From the NCBI RefSeq assembly GCF_024970185.1, contig NZ_CP103965.1, positions 2,104,001 to 2,168,000 of the forward strand: a stretch of DNA of 64,000 nt, in the 5' to 3' direction. Positions 18,790 through 27,891 of this stretch are shown piece after piece. The position numbers and the translations under genes were made by a program. Each line of letters starts with the position of its first letter. The stretch's first letter is position 1. The notes under the pieces were generated by a model. The model saw nothing but the letters and a program-made list of their open reading frames with translations. It was not told the origin of the DNA and did not search any database. This DNA comes from Pseudomonas sp. N3-W (GTDB taxonomy: Bacteria > Pseudomonadota > Gammaproteobacteria > Pseudomonadales > Pseudomonadaceae).

Positions 18790-20091
18790 TTACCGGGTGC
18801 CGCCTACGACCGATGCTTGCGCGGTCCGCAGCTCATGACGATTACCTTTGAACAACACCAGCGTCGCAATCAACCCCAGCACTGCCGCACCACTGAGCCA
18901 GATCCCCGGCGCAGCCTTGTTGTCCAGCACGTGAATCAGGTAGGTGCAGGCCGCTGGCGTGAAGCCGCCAAAGGTCGCCGTCGCCAGGCTATAGGCCAGA
19001 GAGAAACCGGTGGTGCGCACTTCAACCGGCATGATCTCGGTCAGCGCCACGACCATCGCGCCGTTGTACGAGCCATACAGGAACGACAGCCACAACTCGA
19101 CGATCAGCAGATGGCTGAAGCTCGGGTTTGCCACCAGCCACGACAGCGCAGGATAGGCTGTGAGGATGGCCAGAATGGTCGCGCCCAGCAGCAGGGGTTT
19201 ACGACCGATCCTGTCGGATAGCGCGCCCATGACCGGCAGCCAGAAGAAGTTCGACAGGCCGATGCACACGGTGACCAGCAATGCGTCCAGGTCCGACAAG
19301 TGCAGCTCGGCTTTGCCGAAGGTCGGGGTGTAGGCGGTGATCAGGTAGAAGGACACGGTGGTCATGACCACCAGCGCCATGCCGGCGATGACGACTCCAA
19401 AGTTCTGACCGATCGAACGGACGATTTCGTGCAGGGTAGGGCGGTGTTTGCGCGCCTGGAACTCAGGCGTTTCTTCCAGCGAACGGCGAATCACGAAGAT
19501 CACCGGCACGATCATGCAGCCGATCAGGAACGGCACACGCCAGCCCCAGTCACCCATTTGTTCCGGGCTGAGCCAGTGGTTCAGGCCCACGCCCAGCAAA
19601 CCGGCGAACACCACGGCGGCTTGTTGGCTGGCGGACTGCCAACTGACGAAGAAACCCTTGCGGCCCGGGGTGGCGATCTCGGCCAGATAGACCGAGACAC
19701 CGCCCAGTTCCACGCCCGCCGAGAAGCCCTGCAAGAGGCGTCCGAACAGCACGATCAGCGGCGCGGCGACACCCAGCGTGGCGTAACCCGGCACACAGGC
19801 AATCAACACGGTGCCGGCGGCCATCAACGCAAGGGTGATGATCAGCCCTTTGCGGCGGCCATGACGGTCGATGTAGGCGCCGAGGAAAATCGCACCCAGC
19901 GGACGCATCAGGAAGCCGGCACCAAAGGTGGCCAGCGACAGCATCAGAGAGGCGAAAGCGCTGTCGGCCGGGAAGAAGGTCTTCGCAATGGCCGTGGCGT
20001 AAAAGCCATAGACCATGAAGTCGAACATCTCGAGAAAGTTACCGCTGACAACGCGAAATATCGCCTTGCCTTTGCCCGTATTCGAGGACAT
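18790..20091 (-). CDS. Citrate/tricarballylate-type proton symporter (MFS, MHS family)
   Basis: 433-aa membrane protein with about 12 predicted spans. It shares long blocks with enterobacterial CitA and TcuC as remembered: [33 protein letters not shown] (loop 2-3 MFS motif), [36 protein letters not shown] and [13 protein letters not shown]. It probably imports citrate or a related tricarboxylate with protons. It is a single gene with no catabolic partner. In P. aeruginosa this interval between gap and apbE holds nqrA-F, so the gene looks like a replacement. The substrate is inferred from similarity only. Confidence 0.85.
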   Translation of the reverse strand: MSSNTGKGKAIFRVVSGNFLEMFDFMVYGFYATAIAKTFFPADSAFASLMLSLATFGAGFLMRPLGAIFLGAYIDRHGRRKGLIITLALMAAGTVLIACVPGYATLGVAAPLIVLFGRLLQGFSAGVELGGVSVYLAEIATPGRKGFFVSWQSASQQAAVVFAGLLGVGLNHWLSPEQMGDWGWRVPFLIGCMIVPVIFVIRRSLEETPEFQARKHRPTLHEIVRSIGQNFGVVIAGMALVVMTTVSFYLITAYTPTFGKAELHLSDLDALLVTVCIGLSNFFWLPVMGALSDRIGRKPLLLGATILAILTAYPALSWLVANPSFSHLLIVELWLSFLYGSYNGAMVVALTEIMPVEVRTTGFSLAYSLATATFGGFTPAACTYLIHVLDNKAAPGIWLSGAAVLGLIATLVLFKGNRHELRTAQASVVGGTR

Positions 20092-20460
20092 TTGTACGCA
20101 CTCACTTTGGCTGTCTTATTGGAATTCCCTGCTCATCACGCTTCCTCGCTGTCGGCCTCAAGCACGCAGGCACGCGCCGAACAGTTTTGTAACGATATGT
20201 GTATGGGTTAGCGTAGGCAACAATTAGTTGGCTGGCTGCTTAAACGTTATAGCCATTAGCCAGTGCGAATTGCGGTTTGGAGTGAATTAGAAGGGCTGAC
20301 ACGGTGATCTCATGCGGGGCTTGCTCGCGAAAGCGGTGCATCAGGCGACATTGATGTTGAATGGCACGCCGCTTCTGTGAGCAAGCCCACTCCCACATTT
20401 GTATCGCATAATGGCCAGCCCTGGCGCTTTGCCAGGGGATTCTCGGGGGATGGACGATTG
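20092..20460. other. Intergenic region between citrate symporter and apbE
   Basis: Divergent intergenic space of about 370 bp. The left part should hold the symporter promoter (no clear boxes recognised). The right part is a degenerate REP pair at 20314-20400. No gene is seen. Confidence 0.55.
20314..20400. repeat. REP inverted pair, divergent
   Basis: GCGGGGCTTGCTCGCGAAAG (from 20314) faces TGTGAGCAAGCCCACTCCCA (from 20376). The right arm has several changes from the core. Confidence 0.7.
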
Positions 20461-21474
20461 TTGAACGGGCGGTTGATGAGTCTCGCAATATTGGCCAGCG
20501 CCTTGCTTGGCTGCGGCAACGGCGACTCGATGGAGAGCTTCGGCGGCCCGACCATGGGCAGCACCTATTCGATCAAGTACGTGCGCAACAAGGGCCTGCC
20601 GGGGCCGAAAGAAGTACAAGTCGAGGTCGAAAAAATCCTCGCCGACGTTGACCGGCAAATGTCCACCTACCGCAGTGACTCGGACATCGAGCATTTCAAC
20701 GATTTACCCGCCAACCGCTGTCAGACCCTGCCTGCGCCGGTCCTCGAACTGGTTCGCCTCGGTGAGCAGCTGTCAGAACAAAGCGAAGGCTCCTACGACC
20801 TGACGGTGGAACCGCTGATGAACCTGTGGGGCTTCGGTCCACAAGGTCGCGAGGAAAAAGTCCCCACCGCTCAGGCTCTGGCCGAGGTGATGCAGCGAGT
20901 CGGTTACCACCACTTGCGCATAGACGGCGATCAACTGTGCAAGGACGCCGCCGTCGAAGTTGATTTCAATAGCATCGCCGCCGGCTACACCGTGGACACG
21001 ATTGCCGCAAAACTGGAAGCCATGGGCATCCACAACTACCTCGCCGAAGCAACCGGCGAGCTCAAGGCTGCCGGCAAAAAACTTGATGGCTCAGCCTGGA
21101 AAATCGCTCTGGAAGAGCCGCGCGACGACCAGCAAGTCGCCCAGCGCATCATTGATGTCGACGGCTACGGCGTGTCCACTTCCGGCGATTACCGGAATTA
21201 TTTCGAGCAGGGCGGTCAGCGGTATTCCCACACCTTCGATGCCCGCACCGGCGCGCCGATTACCCACAACCTGGCGTCGGTCACGGTGATTCATCCTTCA
21301 ACGCTGATGGCCGATGGCTTATCGACGCTGTTACTGATTCTCGGCCCGGAACGGGGTTGGGACTACGCCGAAAAACACGGCATCGGTGCATTCTTCGTGA
21401 TTCGTGCCGATACAGGTTTCGTCACACGGACCAATCAGGCTTTTGAGCGCCTCAGTGGCGGCAAAACCGAATGA
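20461..21474 (+). CDS. apbE: FAD:protein FMN transferase (ApbE), lipoprotein
   Basis: Attaches FMN through a phosphoester to Thr of target flavoproteins such as NqrB/NqrC or RnfG/D in the periplasm. Motifs: GGPTMGSTYSIKY at the N-terminus, VDFNSIAAGYTVD, GELKAAGKK, GYGVSTSGDYRNYF and HTFDARTGAPI. The TTG at 20461 (GGGGGA 10 nt upstream) gives MNGRLMSLAILASALLGCGN, a good lipoprotein signal with lipobox LLGC; an ATG at 20476 is the alternative. Its usual target operon nqr is absent from this locus, so the acceptor is unknown. Confidence 0.88.
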   Translation: MNGRLMSLAILASALLGCGNGDSMESFGGPTMGSTYSIKYVRNKGLPGPKEVQVEVEKILADVDRQMSTYRSDSDIEHFNDLPANRCQTLPAPVLELVRLGEQLSEQSEGSYDLTVEPLMNLWGFGPQGREEKVPTAQALAEVMQRVGYHHLRIDGDQLCKDAAVEVDFNSIAAGYTVDTIAAKLEAMGIHNYLAEATGELKAAGKKLDGSAWKIALEEPRDDQQVAQRIIDVDGYGVSTSGDYRNYFEQGGQRYSHTFDARTGAPITHNLASVTVIHPSTLMADGLSTLLLILGPERGWDYAEKHGIGAFFVIRADTGFVTRTNQAFERLSGGKTE

Positions 21475-21681
21475 TTACGGCGATTCGAACATAGAAGACT
21501 GGCGTTGTAGCGCAGGCAAAAGTAGCCTGTGACGCGACCAAGGGTTAATGTGCGCGACGTTGACGCTTCTATAGACTGTGTCCGGGCGCTGCACTGGCCC
21601 AAAATTGTTCCTTCACGCCGCCAATCGACGTGATTTAGCCGCAGGTGCCGAGGGCGCCGCGGCCTGTTCTGAGGAGTATGC

Positions 21682-23076
21682 ATGGCTGTCTACAACTACG
21701 ACGTGGTGGTACTGGGTTCCGGCCCGGCGGGAGAAGGCGCGGCAATGAACGCCGCCAAGGCAGGACGCAAAGTGGCAATGGTCGACAGCCGTCGCCAGGT
21801 CGGCGGCAACTGCACCCACCTGGGCACCATCCCGTCCAAGGCACTGCGTCACTCGGTCCGGCAGATCATGCAGTTCAACACCAACCCGATGTTTCGGGCC
21901 ATTGGTGAGCCGCGCTGGTTCTCGTTCCCGGACGTGCTGAAAAGCGCGGAAAAAGTCATCTCCAAACAAGTTGCTTCGCGTACCGGCTACTACGCCCGTA
22001 ACCGCGTCGACGTGTTCTTCGGCACCGGCAGCTTCGCCGACGAACAAACCATCGAAGTGGTCTGCGCCAACGGCGTGGTCGAAAAACTGGTGGCCAAGCA
22101 CATCATCATTGCCACCGGTTCGCGTCCTTATCGCCCGGCGGACATCGATTTCCATCACCCGCGTATCTACGATAGCGACACCATCCTCAGCCTCGGCCAC
22201 ACCCCGCGCAAACTCATCGTTTACGGTGCCGGCGTGATCGGTTGCGAATACGCGTCGATCTTCAGTGGCCTGGGTGTATTGGTCGAGCTGGTGGATAACC
22301 GCGGTCAGTTGCTGAGCTTCCTGGACTCGGAAATTTCCCAGGCGCTGAGTTACCACTTCAGCAACAACAACATCACGGTTCGTCACAACGAAGACTATGA
22401 CCGCGTCGAAGGCGTGGACAACGGGGTGATCCTGCACCTGAAGTCCGGCAAGAAGATCAAGGCCGACGCCTTGCTCTGGTGCAACGGCCGTACTGGCAAC
22501 ACTGACGCACTGGGTCTGGAAAACATCGGGGTCAAAGTCAACAGCCGTGGCCAGATCGAAGTCGACGAGAACTACCGCACCTGTGTGCCGAACATCTACG
22601 GTGCCGGTGATGTGATCGGCTGGCCAAGCCTGGCCAGCGCTGCTCATGACCAGGGTCGTTCGGCCGCTGGCAGCATTGTCGACAACGGCAGTTGGCGTTT
22701 CGTCAATGACGTGCCAACCGGTATCTACACGATTCCGGAGATCAGCTCGATCGGCAAGAACGAGCAGGAGCTGACCCAGGCCAAGGTGCCGTACGAAGTG
22801 GGCAAGGCGTTTTTCAAGAGCATGGCGCGGGCGCAGATTGCCGGCGAGCCGCAGGGCATGCTGAAGATTCTGTTCCACCGCGAGACGCTGGAAGTGCTGG
22901 GCGTTCACTGCTTCGGTTATCAGGCGTCGGAGATCGTGCACATCGGTCAGGCGATCATGAGCCAGCCGGGCGAACTGAACACCCTGAAGTACTTCGTCAA
23001 CACCACGTTCAACTACCCGACCATGGCTGAAGCCTATCGGGTAGCGGCGTACGATGGCCTCAACCGGCTTTTTTGA
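21682..23076 (+). CDS. sthA: Soluble pyridine nucleotide transhydrogenase
   Basis: 464-aa FAD flavoprotein that interconverts NADPH and NADH. The FAD-binding Rossmann motif [20 protein letters not shown] is at the N-terminus. The position of the redox disulfide in related lipoamide dehydrogenases reads [17 protein letters not shown], with only one Cys, the hallmark of STH. The NAD(P) site is [19 protein letters not shown] and the second FAD contact is [23 protein letters not shown] upstream is the ribosome site. It follows apbE by 207 bp. Confidence 0.97.
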   Translation: MAVYNYDVVVLGSGPAGEGAAMNAAKAGRKVAMVDSRRQVGGNCTHLGTIPSKALRHSVRQIMQFNTNPMFRAIGEPRWFSFPDVLKSAEKVISKQVASRTGYYARNRVDVFFGTGSFADEQTIEVVCANGVVEKLVAKHIIIATGSRPYRPADIDFHHPRIYDSDTILSLGHTPRKLIVYGAGVIGCEYASIFSGLGVLVELVDNRGQLLSFLDSEISQALSYHFSNNNITVRHNEDYDRVEGVDNGVILHLKSGKKIKADALLWCNGRTGNTDALGLENIGVKVNSRGQIEVDENYRTCVPNIYGAGDVIGWPSLASAAHDQGRSAAGSIVDNGSWRFVNDVPTGIYTIPEISSIGKNEQELTQAKVPYEVGKAFFKSMARAQIAGEPQGMLKILFHRETLEVLGVHCFGYQASEIVHIGQAIMSQPGELNTLKYFVNTTFNYPTMAEAYRVAAYDGLNRLF

Positions 23077-23118
23077 GCGGCTCCGGCCGGTGGCCTGAGC
23101 CGGCCGGGGAGACCGATT

Positions 23119-23841
23119 TCAGCAATTCTCGAGGGTGGCAGTGGCCAAACCGGGAAAGTCTGTAATCAGGCTGTCAACGCCGAAGTCGGCGAGTCTGCGC
23201 ATCAGCGCGGGCTCGTTGACTGTCCACACCGACACATGCAGCCCCTGACGTTGCGCCTTCTGCAGGCGTTCCGGCGTACACAGGGTCCAGTTCAGCGCCA
23301 GAATCTCACAGCCATAGCTTTGCGCGACTTTCAGCGGGTCGAGCCAGGCGTATTCGGCCACCAGTCCGCGAGACACGTCCGGCACCAGGTCCAGCGCCGC
23401 TTTCAGCACTTCCCGTGAGCTTGAGGTGATGGTCACTTTGTCGAGCAGGCCGAAACGCTGAGCCATTTCACGAATCGCCAGCACGGTGGTCGCGGCGCGG
23501 GTGCGTGAAGCGCTTTTGACTTCCAGCTGCCAGTGCTCGAAATCACATTTCTCGAACAATTCTTCCAGCGTCGGAATCGGGCACGGCTTGATCCAGCCCG
23601 GGCCGCCCTTGCGTGCGTCGTAGGTCACCAGGTCCCTGGCGGCGTGTTCGACCACCTTGCCGCGCCGGTCGGTGGTGCGCTTGAGGGTCGGGTCGTGAAT
23701 GACCATCAACTCGCCGTCCATGGACAGGTGCAGGTCCAGTTCGCAGCGGCGAACGCCGTGCTTGAGGCACTCCTGGAAGCTGGTCAGGGTGTTTTCCGGT
23801 GCTTCGCCTTTCGCGCCGCGGTGGCCGTAGATAAGGGTCAC
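23119..23841 (-). CDS. Glycerophosphodiester phosphodiesterase (UgpQ-like)
   Basis: 240-aa cytoplasmic GDPD that hydrolyses glycerophosphodiesters to glycerol-3-phosphate and an alcohol. Signature IYGHRGAKGEAPENTLTSF with catalytic HR, then CELDLHLSMDGELMVIHDP (metal ligands E, D, H) and LEVKSAS. There is no signal peptide, so it resembles UgpQ rather than periplasmic GlpQ. The PilZ gene lies 13 bp upstream on the same strand, suggesting co-transcription. Confidence 0.9.
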   Translation of the reverse strand: MTLIYGHRGAKGEAPENTLTSFQECLKHGVRRCELDLHLSMDGELMVIHDPTLKRTTDRRGKVVEHAARDLVTYDARKGGPGWIKPCPIPTLEELFEKCDFEHWQLEVKSASRTRAATTVLAIREMAQRFGLLDKVTITSSSREVLKAALDLVPDVSRGLVAEYAWLDPLKVAQSYGCEILALNWTLCTPERLQKAQRQGLHVSVWTVNEPALMRRLADFGVDSLITDFPGLATATLENC

Positions 23842-23854
23842 GGTTCTTCCTTAA

Positions 23855-24436
23855 TTAAATGCCTGATTCGTTTTGTTCGCGGGCCAGGCGTCGTTCCTGG
23901 GCCTGCTTCTGCAAGATGTAGCGAGCCAGCAACTGACGCTGGGCGTCGGTCGGGTATTCGAATTCGGTACCGACGTCATAGCCATCGCCCTTGCGGTCGC
24001 AATGGGTGACTCTTGCCCGCAGCAGCAAGCCCAGGGCCTGCGGCATCAATACCATTTTGACTGACAGGTGCGCGCCCGGCGAAAAGGCGGTCTGCGACTG
24101 GAAATCGATACCCCCCTCGGAAATGATCACCGGTTGCGGCTCGCCAATATGTCCCAGCACCGTCAGCGCGATCACCTGGCTGAGCAGGTCGATGCGTTTG
24201 TTCTGGGATTTCAGGAACGCGGCAATGCTGCGGTCGCGCTCACTGATCTGGCGCAGCAAGTGTTGCGACTCGAATTCGCTCAGGTGCAGTTCGCTGAGCA
24301 GGTTGAACAGCGGGGAAGCATCCTGCAACACTTCCTGGCCAGCGGCTTCGGGAGCGGACAGGGGCCGAATTTCCAGTGCGATCGTGTCCTCGATACGGTA
24401 GTATTCGCGGCGATCTTCTTCATCTAATGTCGACAT
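23855..24436 (-). CDS. PilZ domain protein
   Basis: 193-aa protein. REYYR (residues 9-13 region) fits the RxxxR arm of the c-di-GMP site, but it is at the far N-terminus. The second motif [D/N]xSxxG appears only as IISEGG, lacking the acidic or Asn residue. The domain therefore looks like a non-canonical, two-part PilZ (YcgR-type N domain plus PilZ), and ligand binding is uncertain. It starts divergently from lolC, 94 bp away. Confidence 0.75.
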   Translation of the reverse strand: MSTLDEEDRREYYRIEDTIALEIRPLSAPEAAGQEVLQDASPLFNLLSELHLSEFESQHLLRQISERDRSIAAFLKSQNKRIDLLSQVIALTVLGHIGEPQPVIISEGGIDFQSQTAFSPGAHLSVKMVLMPQALGLLLRARVTHCDRKGDGYDVGTEFEYPTDAQRQLLARYILQKQAQERRLAREQNESGI

Positions 24437-24530
24437 GGCGAACCCATGGTAGCGGCGGTGGTCTGAGTGTAAAGCTGGTTATCGACCCCCGCCACAAGGA
24501 CGTTCCTTTTCCCTCCGAACAAGCCCCGAC

Positions 24531-25781
24531 ATGTTCAGACCTCTCTTCGTATTTATTGGCACGCGTTATACCCGTGCAAAGCGTCGCAATCATTTTGTGT
24601 CGTTCATTTCCCTGACTTCGATGATCGGGCTCGCCTTGGGCGTGGTCGTGATGATCGTGGTGTTGTCGGTGATGAACGGCTTCGATCATGAGATGCGCAC
24701 CCGCGTGCTGGGCATGGTGCCCCACGCGACCATCGAGTCCGGTGAAGCGATCAGTGACTGGCAAAGCCTGGCCGCCAAGGTCAAGCAGAACCCGCAGGTG
24801 ATGGCGGTTGCGCCGTTCACCCAGATGCAGGGGCTGCTGACCAACAACGGCAAGGTGTCCAAGGTGCTGCTCAATGGCATCGACCCTGCGCTGGAGCGCA
24901 AGGTATCGATCATTGATAACTTCATGCTGCAGGGCAAACTCGACGACCTGGCCCCGGGCAGTTTCGGCATCGTCATTGGCGACAAGGCGGCGGCCAAGCT
25001 CGGCGCGGCCATCGGCGACAAGCTGACCTTCGTCGCGCCGGAAGTCACCGTGACCCCGGCCGGGATGTTCCCGCGCATGAAACGCTTCACCGTGGTTGGC
25101 ATCTTCCATGTCGGCGCCGGCGAGATCGACGGTTACCTGGGCGTCACCAACCTGCAGGATCTGGCTCGGCTGCACCGCTGGAAACCGGATCAGGTGCAGG
25201 GCCTGCGCCTGAAGTTCGACGACCTGTTCCAGGCGCCGCGCACCGCGTGGAATATCGCCCAGCAGCTCGGCGAAGACCATTACTACGCCCGCGACTGGAC
25301 CCGGACCCACGGCAACCTGTATCAGGCCATCCGCATGGAGAAAGCCATGATCGGCCTGCTGTTGTTGCTGATCGTTGCCGTTGCGGCCTTCAACATCATC
25401 TCCACACTGGTGATGGTGGTGAACGACAAGAAGGGCGACATCGCGATCCTGCGCACCCTTGGTGCCACGCCGCGCACGATCATGGCGATCTTCATGGTCC
25501 AGGGCACGGTCATCGGCGTGGTCGGGACACTGATCGGCGCCGTGGTCGGGATTTTCGCCGCGCTGAACGTCAGCGCCGCGATCTCGGCCCTCGAAGGCGT
25601 AATCGGGCATAAATTCCTGAACGCCGACGTATATTTCATCGATTACCTGCCGTCGCAGGTGCAGAGCCAGGACGTGATCATGGTCTGCGCCGCGGCGTTG
25701 GTTCTGAGTTTTCTCGCCACCCTGTATCCAGCCTGGCGTGCCGCGCGCACCCAGCCTGCGGAGGCGCTACGTTATGAGTGA
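24531..25781 (+). CDS. lolC: Lipoprotein-releasing ABC permease, first copy (LolC/E)
   Basis: 416-aa inner-membrane permease of the LolCDE complex that extracts outer-membrane lipoproteins and hands them to LolA. The N-terminal TM follows [20 protein letters not shown]; a large periplasmic domain and three C-terminal TMs follow ([20 protein letters not shown], then [20 protein letters not shown]). The last codons overlap lolD. It is about as long as, and very similar to, the second permease at 26536, so assigning C or E to one copy is by order only. Confidence 0.93.
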   Translation: MFRPLFVFIGTRYTRAKRRNHFVSFISLTSMIGLALGVVVMIVVLSVMNGFDHEMRTRVLGMVPHATIESGEAISDWQSLAAKVKQNPQVMAVAPFTQMQGLLTNNGKVSKVLLNGIDPALERKVSIIDNFMLQGKLDDLAPGSFGIVIGDKAAAKLGAAIGDKLTFVAPEVTVTPAGMFPRMKRFTVVGIFHVGAGEIDGYLGVTNLQDLARLHRWKPDQVQGLRLKFDDLFQAPRTAWNIAQQLGEDHYYARDWTRTHGNLYQAIRMEKAMIGLLLLLIVAVAAFNIISTLVMVVNDKKGDIAILRTLGATPRTIMAIFMVQGTVIGVVGTLIGAVVGIFAALNVSAAISALEGVIGHKFLNADVYFIDYLPSQVQSQDVIMVCAAALVLSFLATLYPAWRAARTQPAEALRYE

Positions 25782-26472
25782 GTCGGGCATGAGTGAACAA
25801 GCAATCTTGAGCTGCCGTAACCTGGGCAAATCCTACGAGGAAGGCCCGGAATCGGTAGAAGTGCTGGCCGGTCTGCAACTGGAGTTGCATCCGGGTGAGC
25901 GCGTGGCCATCGTCGGCACTTCGGGTTCGGGCAAAAGTACCTTGCTCAACCTGCTGGGCGGCCTCGATACGCCGACCAAGGGCAGCGTCTGGCTGGCCGG
26001 TGAAGAGCTGTCGGCACTGAACGAAAAAGCCCGTGGCCAACTGCGTAACCGTTCCCTCGGGTTCGTGTACCAGTTCCACCACTTGCTGGCGGAGTTTACC
26101 GCGCTGGAAAACGTCTGCATGCCGCTGTTGATCGGCAAGACCTCCATCCCGGAGGCGCGCCAGCGTGCCACTGCATTGCTGGAGCGGGTCGGGCTGGGCC
26201 ATCGCCTGGAGCACAAGCCGGCCGAGCTGTCCGGTGGCGAACGTCAGCGCGTGGCCATTGCCCGTGCGCTGGTGAACAAGCCGGGCCTGGTGATGCTCGA
26301 CGAGCCGACCGGCAACCTCGACTCCCACACCGCGCAAGGCATTCAGGACTTGATGCTGGAACTCAGCACCTCGATGCGCACCGCGTTCCTGGTGGTGACC
26401 CACGACATGAACCTGGCTCGCCAGATGGATCGCGTCCTGCACTTGCAGGAAGGTCGCCTGACGCCCATCTGA
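25774..26472 (+). CDS. lolD: Lipoprotein-releasing ATPase LolD
   Basis: ABC ATPase driving lipoprotein release, 232 aa from ATG 25774; an in-frame ATG at 25789 (MSEQAILSC) would give 227 aa and matches the usual N-terminus. Walker [19 protein letters not shown]-loop [12 protein letters not shown] signature [15 protein letters not shown], Walker [13 protein letters not shown] and H-loop VVTHD are intact. It overlaps lolC by 8 bp. A hairpin with a T-rich tail follows immediately. Confidence 0.95.
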   Translation: MSESGMSEQAILSCRNLGKSYEEGPESVEVLAGLQLELHPGERVAIVGTSGSGKSTLLNLLGGLDTPTKGSVWLAGEELSALNEKARGQLRNRSLGFVYQFHHLLAEFTALENVCMPLLIGKTSIPEARQRATALLERVGLGHRLEHKPAELSGGERQRVAIARALVNKPGLVMLDEPTGNLDSHTAQGIQDLMLELSTSMRTAFLVVTHDMNLARQMDRVLHLQEGRLTPI

Positions 26473-26482
26473 TTGGCCGAAA

Positions 26483-26519
26483 CCCGGTGCCTGAAAAGGC
26501 GCCGGGCTTTTTATTTTTT
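26483..26519 (+). terminator. Intra-operon hairpin between lolD and second permease
   Basis: CCCGGTGCC (26483-26491) / GGCGCCGGG (26498-26506) followed by CTTTTTATTTTTTT. It has the shape of a strong intrinsic terminator, 17 bp before the second permease start. Confidence 0.8.
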
Positions 26520-26535
26520 TACGGTGCCCCAGCGA

Positions 26536-27780
26536 ATGTTCAGACCGTTATCGATCTTTATCGGCACGCGCTATACCCGCGCCAAGCGCCGCAATCGCTT
26601 TGTTTCCTTCATCTCGATGACCTCGATGATCGGCCTCGCCCTGGGCGTATTGGCGATGATCGTGGTGCTGTCGGTGATGAACGGCTTCCAGCGCGAAATG
26701 AGCTCGCGCATCCTCGGCATGGTGCCCCACGCGACTATCGTCGGCGTCAAGCCGATCGACGATTGGCAGCCAGTGGCTGCTGCCGCGTTGAAAAATCCGG
26801 AAGTGACCGCCGCCGTGCCGTTCACCGAGATGGAAGGCATGCTGTCTTATAAAGGAGCCATGCAGCCGATCCAGATCAGCGGTATCGATCCGGCTCAGGA
26901 GGGCAAAGTCTCCATCGTCGCCCAGCATATCGTTCAGGGCAAACTCGAGGATCTGAAACCCGGCGAGTTCGGCGTGGTGGTCGGCGAGATCACCGCGCGG
27001 CGCTTCCGTCTGAACGTTGGCGACAAGATCACCCTGATCGTGCCGGAAGTCAGCACCGCGCCGGGCGGCATCACCCCGCGCATGCAGCGGCTGAACGTGG
27101 TGGGCGTGTTCAAGGTCGGTGCCGAGCTGGACGGTTCGATGGCGCTGATTCACATGGCCGATGCGGCGCAGATGCAGCACTGGCAGCCGAATCAGGTGCA
27201 GAGCGTGCGTCTGGCGGTGAAGGACTTGTATGCCGCGCCAAAGGTGTCGAACGACATTGCTACCGGGTTGGGCGCCGCTTATACGGCTGACGACTGGACC
27301 CACACCCAGGGCAGCCTGTTCAGCGCGATGAAAATGGAAAAAACCATGATCGGCCTGCTGTTGCTGATGATCGTCGCGGTAGCGGCGTTCAACATCATCG
27401 CAACCTTGATCATGGTGGTGAACGACAAGGGCGCGGACATCGCGATCCTGCGTACCATCGGCGCTACGCCCCGGCAGATCATGGCGATCTTCATGGTCCA
27501 GGGCACCGTGATCGGTATTGTCGGCACCTTGATTGGCGGTGTGCTTGGCGTGATTGCCGCGCTGAATGTCAGTGAACTGGTCGGTTGGCTGGAGCGGGTT
27601 ACCGGCCAGCATATCTTCAGTTCCGATGTGTATTTTGTCAGCAACCTGCCCTCCGAGTTGCAGGGCGGGGATGTGCTGTTGATCTGCTCCGCCGGATTCA
27701 TCCTGAGCTTCCTGGCGACGGTGTACCCGGCGTGGCGGGCGGCGAAGATCGAACCGGCGCATGCGTTGCGCTATTCGTAA
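26536..27780 (+). CDS. lolE: Lipoprotein-releasing ABC permease, second copy (LolE/C)
   Basis: 414-aa paralogue of the gene at 24531. The N-termini share [19 protein letters not shown] and [11 protein letters not shown], and the C-terminal TMs are nearly identical ([20 protein letters not shown]). Start ATG 26536; in-frame codons upstream run through the terminator hairpin. It probably pairs with the first copy in a heterodimeric LolCDE. The terminator ahead implies either reduced expression relative to lolCD or an internal promoter. Confidence 0.92.
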   Translation: MFRPLSIFIGTRYTRAKRRNRFVSFISMTSMIGLALGVLAMIVVLSVMNGFQREMSSRILGMVPHATIVGVKPIDDWQPVAAAALKNPEVTAAVPFTEMEGMLSYKGAMQPIQISGIDPAQEGKVSIVAQHIVQGKLEDLKPGEFGVVVGEITARRFRLNVGDKITLIVPEVSTAPGGITPRMQRLNVVGVFKVGAELDGSMALIHMADAAQMQHWQPNQVQSVRLAVKDLYAAPKVSNDIATGLGAAYTADDWTHTQGSLFSAMKMEKTMIGLLLLMIVAVAAFNIIATLIMVVNDKGADIAILRTIGATPRQIMAIFMVQGTVIGIVGTLIGGVLGVIAALNVSELVGWLERVTGQHIFSSDVYFVSNLPSELQGGDVLLICSAGFILSFLATVYPAWRAAKIEPAHALRYS

Positions 27781-27792
27781 CCGGGTAGACCG

Positions 27793-27891
27793 CGTTCGCT
27801 AGCAGGCTCGCTCCCACAGTTGATTGAGTTGAATCACACATTTGTGAACGACTACGAACCCTGTGGGAGCGGGCTTGCTCGCGAAGAGGCC
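27793..27891. repeat. REP inverted pair
   Basis: CGCTAGCAGGCTCGCTCCCA (from 27798) opposite CCCTGTGGGAGCGGGCTTGC (from 27859). The right arm runs into the 3' end of the histidine kinase gene. Confidence 0.85.
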
